In this document: positions 46,001-58,000 of the stretch, piece by piece
How the letters are laid out: each line of letters opens with the position of its first letter
How positions within the stretch are numbered: position 1 is the first letter of the stretch
Source: Ctena decussata
Taxonomy: Eukaryota; Mollusca; Bivalvia; Lucinida; Lucinidae
Length of the DNA: 64,000 nt
Reading direction: 5' to 3'
Assembly (NCBI GenBank): GCA_963989385.1
Contig: OZ022501.1
Span: 86,164,979-86,228,978 of the forward strand
Made by a program: the position numbers and the translations under genes
The notes under the pieces: model-generated
What the model saw: only the letters and a program-made list of their open reading frames with translations
What the model was told of the DNA's origin: nothing
Databases searched by the model: none

Positions 46001-49000
46001 GTACTTGTTTCGAATCAGGGAAGGATAAGACAGGGAAAGGAGAGGAAGGGGCTCAACCTTTCATATGCTTGCCCAAGATTCAACGGATCTTGAACCACCA
46101 CTGCCCCTAAGGCTACTAGGCTATGGGAAGCTTTTATTAACCTTTGGGCTAAAGTGTTTATACTGAAGCTTTCGAAGGCGGTTCTAATTAGGTTATATAT
46201 TGCTTTACGCCCACGGTAAACAGCCATGTTCATGTCCAAAGCGGTTAACCAGTATGAAGTGCACCTACGGTCGCCAGTAACTGACTTCTTGAATCAGCGG
46301 AAGGAGAAATGCCAGTAAGTGGCCGGACCTGTTTTGAAACCTGGGACCTCTGGCTCTTGAGAATTTAGGTTACAATGGACTATTTTATGACTTTAATATG
46401 CATGTTCTAACTGCATTATCTGAAGAATCGCTGAGACCGGCCAGTCTGTCCCAGAAGGGTAGGCATAGTTTGTCATATGTCAGTGCTCCAAAAATGGTGG
46501 TGGGGCTTTGAGGATTATTCAAAGTTTTTTTTCTTATTTCTCAATAAAAACATCATTATGTTGTGACTCCTTGGTAGAACCGAGACGGTTCTAATAGGGT
46601 CACAGCATATGTTTTTATGGAGAAGTATAGAAACATCCCTAAAGTATATATGTTAACCGTCTTCTCTATACCACTGACATGCTGCTAAAACATTTGAGCC
46701 GCACCATGACAAAACCAACAATGTGGTTGTGCGCCCAGCTGCGGTTGGCTGCTAAGTGTGCGCATGGCACAGGCTGACATGTTAAGTTTGAGCTTGGTAC
46801 AGTTTTAGTTGCTAAGTCTGTACAGTGCACAGAGTTAGCTGCTTAGTCTGTTCCGTGCACAGGGTTAGCTGCTAAGGCTGTGTACGGCACATGGTTACCT
46901 GCTAAGTCTGCATGGCACGGGTTTTAGTTGCTAAGTCTGTGCATGTGTGACAGCCAATAATATAAATATAACTAGTTTCTGTAACTTTGCTTGCATAACC
47001 CAATATTTTGTGCATGCTTTTCAGCGTAACCAGATAAATCGATGCATAACACAAACAACTTTCACGATAAAAAAAAAGAATCTTCGATTCCATGGCTGAA
47101 AATTGTTCTAGTTTAAATGAATTCGCTGTTTCTAATAGAGTTGCGTAGGAAAGCACACTCAGCTGTTTCAAATCCAGGTATTTTCTCTGTGAAGTGAATC
47201 TCATGATAAGGATGAAAGATATCAGAAGCAGTTTTTCTTCTGATTGAATGGTTCTGCTAAAACGTTAATCAATACAACATTCCTTTATGATTTGAGCCGC
47301 GACACGACAAAACCAACAATGTGGTTGTGCGCCCAGCGCAGATTCAGATCAGCCTGGGCATCCGGCCAGTCTGATCAGAGTCTTCACTGTCCGCATGAAG
47401 GTAGCTTAGACCCTTAGCTACCCTTTAAGCGCTTAGCGAAGAGTCTGGTCAAACTGGGCGGATACCCAGGCTGATCTGAGTCTGCGCTGGGCGCACAACC
47501 ACATTGTTGGTTTTCTCGTGTCGCGGCTCATTTAGATTTTGTCTTTTTCTTGTAGGATTTGAAACAGGAGTCAAAGTTACACAGAATTAGGCGTGCACTG
47601 AAGCAGTTTAAATGTAAGTTTGTTATCAGCGAGGAACTGGGGCCGAGTGCACAAAGGAGACGTAAACTACGCCGGCGTAGCTTACGAACGTCGGCGCAAC
47701 TAAGTCTGTACTACGACTGTATTTCAATCCAAGTGCACGAGGCGATTTGTGAGATTCGAAGCTATTTTGCGGCTTAGTTTACGACACGCCTCGGTTGTGC
47801 ACACGGATTAAAAGTCTGCGACACTTTTACGACGGTCGTAAATCGGGCGTAGGCTTACGTTTGCTTTGTGCACTCGGCCCCTGAATACAAGACGCTCCTA
47901 AATTACCTCCCATAAGGTTCATGCCTACCTTGCCGCTTGCGTACTCATTTTTTTCTGTCGTTTTTTTTTCTAATGAAACAATTTTAGGGACTTCCTGTTT
48001 GCGGCCAATGACGATGTATCACTTTCAAATTAGGGTCTACTCTTTAGGAAAGAATTTGCTCCTAGAAGAGCAAATTCTTTCTTTTAAAGGTTTGACCTTC
48101 ATTTAGAATGGACATAAAACTGGAAATGCAAGAGTTGCTTCCCCTGAAATTGTACCTATTCACCTTAAACAGTACATTTTGAAAATTGATGGTTAAATTG
48201 TTTCCCTTTGCAAACCTTGGCCGTCCTACCCTGCTGGTTAACTGGTTACCTCCCTTCGTTAAAGATTTATTTCCGTGACCAGTATTTGTAAATGGGATAC
48301 AATATTGATATGGTGGCTGGTTTGTGCCATTTCGTCTTTTCGTCTTTTCGCCGCGAAAAGACGCCACGCGAAAAGACGAAAAGACGCCATGCGAAAAGAC
48401 GAAAAGACGAAAAAACGCCAGGCAAAAAGACGAAAAGACGAAATAACGCCAGGCGAAAAGACGAAAAGACGAAACCCGCCACGCGAAAAGACGAACTTTC
48501 AGCGCGAAAAGACGAAAAAACGCCATGCGAAAAGACGCCATTTGAAACTCTTAAATTGTCGTCTTTTCGCCTGGCGTTTTTTCGTCTTTCAGTCTTTTCG
48601 CCTGGCGTCTTTTCGTCTTTTCGCATGGCGTTATTTCGTCTTTTCGCTTTGCGTTATTTCGTCTTTTCGTCTTTCGCGTGGCGTTATTTCGTCTTTTCGC
48701 GTGGCGTTATTTCGTCTTTTCGTCTTTTCGTCTTTTCGCATGGCGTCTTTTCGTCTTTTCGCATCACATGTTTGCATTAAGATGTATCAATATATCCTAT
48801 TCTAAATGCAGTTAATACTTTGAATACTTAGATAGGTGTTTCTTTTGTAAACTGTGTAGACCCTGATCAGAATGCAATCTGTAAAGAAGTGTACTAATTA
48901 CGGTTTGCAGCTTTTGCCGCTAAACTGTTCTTATAAAAGCATTACCAAAAATATGAGGAAAGAAATCATTATAGTATTTCTACTGAACGGACAGAAAAGA

Positions 49001-52000
49001 AAATGAGCCGTCCTAATATTTTGGAATAAAACACTCCAAACAAGTTTCATCCTATCTTAATTTTGATCTTAAACTGCCTAAAAAGTTTAACCACTTGTTG
49101 ACCATGTAATCTCTCTCAAACTATGGAATACAAACATTGAAACATTGTTGTACTTCGCTGTATGAAAAAATAATAATACGGAATTTTCCCTAATTTGACA
49201 TACATTTAACTGCAGCTAACCCAAAATTTGAACAAGTTTATAGTTTTCTAAAGACGTGCCAATCGCAGACAGAGCAGGGCCTGATTAGTCTGCTCTTTGG
49301 CTTATGCATATGTGTCCCAATATTTAAGAATATTATGGTATCATTGAACTGCAACTCAAGCCATAATACTTTCTTATAGGAAGTATTTTTAATCTGAATG
49401 CACCTCTGTGAGAGATCCATTTTAAATTGAAAATGTGCCCCCTTCCGCCATTTTTACAAAGCGGCACAACTACTGTTACTTCCTCTTCAAGACTTCTTTA
49501 AACGGCAGGGATGGATTTTGCTAGCTTAAAACTAGGGCAGCTGAAGACAGGACTAGGTGGAAAAGGAGTGTTTTAGAGTCATCTGTGGTGCCCCAACGAC
49601 CTCACAAGATTATGGGATAGACTAGACTAGACCAGCGGTTACAGTCAGTTCGCCCCCCCTCCACACACACACCCTCGCCTCAGTGGTCCTTCAGGTGTGA
49701 CTCTAAACCGCGAGGTCCTGTCTTCATATGACCTTAGAATTGGTGGGACGTTTTGCCCAACTCTCTCGATCTCTCAGTTTGAACAATAATATTGTAACAT
49801 AGTTTACAAAAAAAAAATACATTAAATAGTAGATTCGGTGCTAGAATTACGTAATAAATTTGGACCATGTTACCATTATGATCCTTAATCCTAGGACATA
49901 TGTGTCCTGGGAAAACAGTGGTCTGGTCAGGCTCTGCATTGGTAACCATTCTGCGTATGTTATGATACAGCTCTTGGGTTCTCTAGGAGCAAATTCTTTC
50001 CTTTAAGAGTAGGCCTATTTAAGAATCTATTTTTCTGTTTGCTTCACTTCCCTATCTTGGGAAGCAAATAGAATGCCACAAAAGTTGTCCCCTTTGTAAA
50101 TATGACAGAAGGGAACAGAATGTTCAGTATTAGAGAGAGTATACATTCAGCTATACAGTCAAACCTGCTTATGTGGTCACCTTTATTAAGGGATCACCTG
50201 TCTTGAGCAGTCACCTTTTTTTGGTCCTTTGAACCAAAATACAGTTAAATGAAATGTATTATGGGGTCACCTGTCTTAAGTAGCCACTTTTTGTCCTTCC
50301 CTTGGGTAACCCCTTAAGAAAGGTTTGACTGTATTTCTCAAAAATGCTTGCTACAAAAACGTATTAGGTCTGCCTACGCTCCTGAATGAGTAAATTTGCG
50401 TCTGCTAATTTTTAAGTCAACATGGCCCAGATTATTTTAATCAATAACTGTAATTATTGCCGACCCCATACCAATACTTTTAGCTATCCTTTTCACTTTT
50501 AATAAGTTTTATTTTTCTGTCGTATAAAATAGAGTTTTAGCGGCAAATCCATTCTAATTTTTATAAGACCGTTGCCTGATACTGATTATCTTGATTATAT
50601 CTGTGTTTGATCTCAGACAACAAGGCACAAATTTGTTATTCGATCTAAACGGTACCATACTGACCGAAAATGTTGCCGACCCCACGTTAGTTTTATAGTC
50701 TATCCTTACAATTTTTAGCTGTCAAAAAGATATATTAAAAAGCATTTCAGTGGCAAATTCTGTGATCAGACTGCTTCTGTAGCTGCGTTTGCAGTAGTCT
50801 GATATGAGTCTATATTGTTTATTCAAACAAATCTGTCATAGTATTAGGAATCAATACAGTTACATGTATCAATAAAAGGGTATTTGTGTGTCGTTATTTC
50901 GTCTTTTCGTCTTTTCGCCTGGCGTCTTTTCGTCTTTTCGCATGGCATTATTTCGTCTTTTCGCGTGGCGTTTTTTCGTCTTTTCGTCTTTTCGCATTGA
51001 GTCTTTTCGTCTTTTCGCGCCGAAGAGACGCCATGCGAAAAGACGAAAAGACGAAATAACGCCACGCGAAAAGACGAAAAGACGAAATAACGCCACGCGA
51101 AAAGACGAAAAGACGAAATAACGCCACGCGAAAATACGAAAAGACGAAATAACGCCATGCGAAAAGACGAAATAACGCCATGCGAAAAGACGAAAAGACG
51201 CCAAGCGAAAAGACGAAAAGACGAAAAGACGCCACGCGAAAAGACGACAAATTTAGAGTTTCAAATGGCGTCTTTTCGCATGGCGTTTTTTCGTCTTTTC
51301 GCGCTGAAGTCTCGTCTTTTCGCGTGGCGGGTTTCGTCTTTTCGTCTTTTCGCCTGGCGTTATTTCGTCTTTTCGTCTTTTCGCCTGGCGTCTTTTCGTC
51401 TTTTCGCATGGCGCCTTTTCGTCTTTTCGCGTGGCTTCTTTTCGCGGCGAAAAGACGAAAAGACGAAATGGCACAAACCAGCCACCATATATTGATGTGA
51501 ATTATTACTTTTAGCAACATTTTCGTAATCACGCATTCACGATTCCCAGTAAATAGTAATAGGTTAACCAATGAGATTTATGCATGCCCATAGTATGGTG
51601 AACCGTACAAGTACAAATCTTGTTTTAGCAAGAGCTATAATGTTTGCTTTGGAAAGGTGCTTGCTAGGTTTTAATTTGACAGAAGTGGCCTTTAAGGCAG
51701 TTGCAATTGTAAATGTCCCGAATATTTAACAGATTTTATATATTTGGGCTCGATGGGTTATACATTAAAATGTGCTGAAGATGAGGCAAAGGCTAAAGAA
51801 GATCAGGGATTAAGCCGGCCTTGAACTCAAGATGTCTGGAGTTTTAATCCAAGGCGATAGCCCCTCGGTTAACTCAACCAGACGTAACTGCACACAATTA
51901 AAATATTTTACCTTCCAATCGTGGTTCTCTCTGTGGGTTTCTGCTTATTCCTTGTGAACATATGAACATATCATTTATTTCTTTCTTTTCTCTTTTTTTT

Positions 52001-55000
52001 ATTCCAGCGAAAAGCTTTAACCTCTTTGATCCTAGTAAGGAGAACACACTGAGCGTCAGAGATGAGCTTGAAGGCCTGTGTGAGTAACCTTAACTCTTTC
52101 GGCGCCAAATTTTTCAGACGACAAATTTTCGTCTGCTCAAATCATCAGACGACAGATTTGTAATTGGAAATTTTAACAATCTAAAGACATTTTTCATAAA
52201 ATCAGGCTTTTTAAGTTCATATTTGAATGGCAAACAGTGTAGATCCTGATCAGACGGCTCTTTTAAGAGCCGGCTGATCTGGATATACGCTGTTTGCAAA
52301 GTCGCATTTTTGCGACTTTGGCGCCGAAAGAGTTAACCTAGTTTTGCATGGTGTCCCAAGTCTTTCGTGAACTTTTGTTAATTCATGTGTCTTTTTCTCT
52401 CCTTTTGGTATAAGGGCGGGGTATGGTATTTGATTTTAACATTTCCTGATTATTGCCTGTCTTTCTACTCTGAAAACAGCGACAAAAACACTAACAACGT
52501 GTCGTGCGGTTTGCAATTTCGCTGCGCTGCTACACCGGCAAAACAACAACAACAACAACAAAAAAAAAAATGACATACATCATATTGCTAAAAGCAGCAT
52601 TATGTCCCATTATGTGAAAATGTAAACAAATTAATGCTACAAGGATTCCGCTGAATAGACCTGATTTTGCTTTGAAAATATTGCAATCTTCTAAGGATAA
52701 CGTTTGGTCTTTTTTGTGCCTGATCAAGTAAGCTACGGAACCCGGACACAGATAATTTTGCACATGTCCCTTCCGGGGCTCCGTAGTAAGCAGATGTCAC
52801 GTGTTCAAAAGAAGGACAATGATCCGGCAGCACAAGTTAACTGCTATGTATGTATGTAAATTGTCTATGTAAATTCTTATGTCTCAGTATGTTAGAATAA
52901 AATATTGTTTACACTAAATCATGTTTTCGTTTTCATAATGCTAGGTCATTGCAAATATCTTTTATACTATTAGATATTTGGAGCATGTACATATATTGGT
53001 TATATAAAAAAGACATTGTTTTTTTTTTCGTTTTTTTTTTTTTTGGTTTGTTTGTTGTTTTTTTTGCTTCAAGTGCCGTAAACATTGTAAGCATTGGGAC
53101 ATACTGATCTGAGCAAAAAGTGCAGACGAAGATCAGACTGCTCTTTGGAGCAGTCTGATCGAGGTCTACACTGTTTGCCATTGCATCTCCATCTTATGGA
53201 CGCATTAATGCATTGTAAAACCAGACTATTCCGTCTTTAGGGCAGTAACGGTACTAAGTTTAGGTGTCCCAATTTTTATAATTTTACGGTATTTTTTTGT
53301 TCTCAGTAAACATGTTGAAACGTGAAGAAGAAAAGCCTGAAAATGCACAAACGGAAACAGCAGGGTCCACTGACCAAGGACAAGGTCAAGGTGACCAAGA
53401 AAAAGAAGGCCAGGGAAAGGGTGGTCAAGGGAAATCAGGTCAAGGACAGGGTGGTCAAGCCAAAAACGGCCAAGGACAGGGTGATCAAGGAAAAGGAGGT
53501 GAAGGAAAAGGAGAACAAGGCCAAGGAGACGATAGTGACAGCAAGTCTGATGAAGAAGAGCACAAAGCAGGGTGTGAAAGGTCTGAGATGGAAGATATCA
53601 TGATGTATCTAGAAGACCTAGAACTTCATGATCCATTTAAAGGTATATTAGAAAGACGTTGCGTGAACAGAGACCTTATGCCAGTACTACATGTCATAAT
53701 CATATTTCAATTCTCATATCGACGTTACCCCCGCACATCAGCGGAACGAATCCATAGCCGCAGTAACGGGGCGCCGAGCGTCCGTCCATAAAACATGTAG
53801 AATTAGCCTGCGCTTTTAAGCAAACTGATAACTACAAAGTAATAACCGTGCTTAATTTGGAGTGTCGAGTCAATTCATATAATTTCTTTCTGTGATTATG
53901 ATACTTAAATTTCATTTAAAAAATTTGTTTCTTTGTTTGTCGGTAAGATAGATGGATACCGATGACAAATTAGCCGCGACACGACAAAACCAACAACGTG
54001 GCATGTGCGCCCAGCGACGACTCAGACCAACCAGGTCACCCGCCCAGTCTACTCAGAGTCTTTGCTGTCTGCATGAAGCTAGGTTAGACGCTTAGCTACC
54101 CTTTAGGCGCACAGCCAATACTCTCATTAGACTGGGCGGACGACTAGGATGATCTGAGTCTTCCCTGGGTGCACTTGCCACTTTGTTGGTTTCGTCGCAC
54201 TGCGGCTAAAACAATAGTTCCTATCCTTTGATGCATTTACTAGGAAGTTGTCATATGAGTCGTGACACGAGAAAACCAACAAAGTGGTTGTGCGCCCAGC
54301 GCAGACTCAGATCAGCCTGGGCCTTGGCCTAGTCTAAACAGATTCCTCGCTAAGCGCTTAAAGGGTAACTTAGGGTCTAAGCTACCTCCATGCGGACATT
54401 GAAGTCTGATCAGACTGGGCGGATGCCCAGGCTGATCTGAGTCTGCGCTGGGCGCACAACCACATTGTTGGTTTGTCGTGTCGTGGCTCAATTATAATTA
54501 AGATAAGAACTAACTGAGAAATCATACCAACTGTTTGGGATTTTCATTTTTACGGTGTTTCTGTCAGTGTAAGGTATTGAAAATGGCATTTCTGGTGTAT
54601 ATCAATGCTTGTCGGGGTTCCTTCCTGTATAATTATGTATTACATGTATGTGTTTTCTTAATATTTCCAGAACTCATTGATCAGACGCTTGTTGGTGTTG
54701 AATTAGCAATGACGAATGTAAACAGTAAGTTTTGTTTCTACACATCTGTCTACCCTACCATATACAATCAACTAAATAAGATCTAACTAACACCAGTATA
54801 GCACAATTTCTGTACGTAAACATGTATTACATTATGTAACGTCCATTCATCGGACATACATATGCATACATACGGTATAAGTCTTGTTCTAATGTTACCA
54901 GTTGATAGTTCAAGTATACATTCCTACATTAACTATAAGGTAAAATCACGGACTCACAATGTAAGACATTGAACCACGTGCGATTTTGTTTGTGAGACTA

Positions 55001-58000
55001 TGTCACGTGCTACATGTAAGTTGTCGTTGCATTGGTCAGATATACACTATCAGGTGACTTTGAGTGGCATTCTGGGTGTATAAAAGCTCTAGAGATATAA
55101 TAGTCGAATGTGAAAATAGCGTTGACCAACGTGAGAGTCTCATAGTTAACTTCCTCATCTGGATCGACTGTGACCGTTTGCTCCTAGTCTTTGAATTCTC
55201 ATTGTGATATACCTTGGACATGTTTTTTTTTTGTTTTTTGTTAAATTTTTTAGACGCAAATTTCGTCGCTTGCTTTTTTGCGCTTAAAGGGTCAAATATG
55301 ACTGTAAAAAAATAGTTTTTTTTGTTATTATCTTTGTGGCAAATTTGCCACAAAGATAATAACAAAAAAATATTTTTTACAGTATTTTTGTATTTATACA
55401 AGCAACCATATACTAAAAAGTATGTTTGTTCATTAGACACTAGTATTGAACTTTTTCCTTTTATGGTCAATTCTACAGGCAGAGATAAATACAGACTTGG
55501 AGGAACAGATGAGGGTGAGGGCGGCGGAGGGGGGAGGGGCGCGTTTGTGTTTGAGTGTATTTTTTACGTTTAAACGGCAGTTGATGCACTATTCTGGCCT
55601 CTATTTTTGTTGATTTATGATGGCGGTCGGTTCATTTAAATGATTGCTGAAATTGAGGCTGTCCGACTACATGTACTAGTCGAAGCGATTTAGGTTTAAA
55701 TGAACACTATTTGAGTCTATTTTTAAATTTATTGCACATTCTAACTTACATTTTTAAGAAATAAATGTAACCACATTCTTACATGTCAACTTATTCTCCC
55801 ATTCTGAAGGCTTTTTTGTAAATTTGTAATTTAAAAGTTCAGCGGCATTCTCAATTGTATTCACGTTTCTATCGCTCCACCTGACGCCGAAGTTTGCCAA
55901 AAGCGGAGAAAGGGATAATAGTGTCCGCCAGTGCGTCTGTAATACTTTTGTCCGGAGAATGACTCCAAAAGTATGGAATGATGTCTTGCTACGCTACACA
56001 ATGGCAGAACATAGGGTACAGAATAGTGTCCGCCCGTGCGTCTGTAATACTTTTGTCCGGAGAATGACTCCAAAAGTATGAAATGATGTTCTTGTCACGC
56101 CACACAATGGCAGAACATAGGGTACAGAGTAAAAGTGCAGTGCACATAGAGGCTTTTACACGAATGGTCATTTCATATAAAATTTGAGCCGCGACACGAC
56201 AAAACCAACAATGTGGTTGTGCGCCCAGCGCAGACTCAGATCAGCCTGGGCATCCGCCCAGTCTGATCGGAGTCTTCACTGTCTGCATGGAGGTGGCTTA
56301 GACCCTTAGCTACCCTTTCAGTGCTTAGCGAAGAATCTGCTCGAACTGGGCGGATGCCCAGGCTGATCCGAGTCTGCGCTGGGCGCACAACCACTTTGTT
56401 GGTTTTCTCGTGTCGTGGCTCATTTATAGCTGCACTTGCATAGGTGGAATATCAATGGAGAATAGAAAGCTACTTTTACGTAGGACTTATTTTCTCATAT
56501 GTAGGAGTTGATAAGTCCTACGAAGGAGCTAGTAAGTCCTAAGTAGGAGTTAATAAGTCCTACGTAGGACTTCCTATCTCCTACGTATGAGATACCTGTC
56601 ACTAGGACGCTTCCATAGAACATGATTCAAAGTACCCTGCACTCTTTCGCATTGTGCTGTATCATTCTATGACGTTTAACATTTTCAACTCAAAATCAAT
56701 ACAAAAATGTGCCGGACAGACATACGAACCAACGAACAATCCAGCCTTTCTGAACAAAACATAAGTTCATCTTTTAATCAGAAAACATGCAGCGGCGACG
56801 GGATGGGCAAAGGACCTCTTTCTCTCTCTGTGTCTCTCTCTCTGTCTCTCTCTCTCTCCTTGCATAAGGCTACTTTGCTAAAATAGAATAGTATGTGAGT
56901 AAACACGATGGACTTTTCACTGTAATTATTATTATTCGTTCAACGTATTTGCTTAAGTTTTATTTATTTCGTTTTAGGATGTACCCAGAAGCCAGGTAAT
57001 ATAACTTTTTTCTCTTTCAACTACATATAGGTTCACGTTCATTTTAGGGTTAGTCCTCTTCAATATGAATACGCAAAAGTCAATGAGATTATTTTCAAGA
57101 ATTCTTCTTCATTATATATCATATTTTATAGTGTTGTCCAGGCATCAGCATTAACTTTAATTTAAACTATCACGTGACTCCATATATTCTCTGTTTAATG
57201 TAAAATGTTAAAATGATATAACTGAGCCGCGACACGACAAAACCAACAATGTGGTTGTGCGCCAAGCACAAACTCAGATCAGCCTGGTCATCTGCCCAGT
57301 CTGATCAGAGACTTCACTGTCCGCATGGAAGTAGCTTAGACCCTTAGCTATCCTTTAAGCGCTTAGCGAAGGGTCTGATTAGGCTGGGTAGATATACAGG
57401 CTGATCTGAATCTGCGCTGGGCGGACAACCACTTTGTTGGTTTTCTCGTGTCGCGGCTCAATTATATATATTATATATAAACCATAAAGGCGTTATTAGC
57501 TACACAGACGATGCTGTTTGGTTGTTTACAGGTTTTCGTGCTAAATTGTTCTAAAACATGGTTTTGAGTTCCCTTATATGGTTTGTGAACAACTCGAAAA
57601 ACATACAATCAGCGGAAATTGATTCACAATTATTGTGTGCAAAGCATAGACCAAGCTTTAAGTGAAAGCCTTTAATGCTTGCTTGTTGCCATAATTATTA
57701 GGGCGAGTTCGATCACGAACATTGGTCAATCTGGTCAAGTCGAAATATTGTCGAGCTGTATTTGGTTGAATGGCTGTAAATAGTCAGACTTAAAATTTCT
57801 TATTGACTTCATTGAAGTTCAGATTGAAACCAATAGTTTTCTGGAGCTGGAGACGACTAAAGCAAGCATGAAAATAGCATTATGTCAGCATCATAATATA
57901 CGTCAGTTGGTAATTGCGCCCTCGACAGTGTTTCTGTTTGAAAAATTGACTGTTTTGGTTGTTCTCGACTTTTAAGAATTTAAAATAAAAACAAAAATGT

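Larger units (their letters stand above)
48310..51488. mobile_element. 3.2-kb foldback element with minisatellite arms
   Basis: Ends ATGGTGGCTGGTTTGTGCCA and its exact complement, then arms of about 460 bp (left) and 600 bp (right) in inverse orientation, made of gcgaaaagacgaaaagacga-type units of 31 bp. The arms enclose ~2.1 kb (48771-50887) with no recognisable transposase, one nested MITE (50154-50333) and family D pieces. Perfect 8-bp duplications flank it. Known foldback elements (for example Drosophila FB and Galileo) have long composite terminal repeats; the sequence here is not one I recognise. It lies in intron 2 of gene B. Confidence 0.8.

Noticed and set aside
48275..48805. Long overlapping open frames with KRRKDEKT or FRLFAWRYFVFS repeats
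   Set aside because: They arise in all frames from the cgaaaagacg minisatellite. The same holds for 50844-51571.
53322..53603. Lys-rich frame MKKKSLKMHKRKQ
   Set aside because: Second frame of exon 4; the Gln/Gly frame has the matching splice phases.
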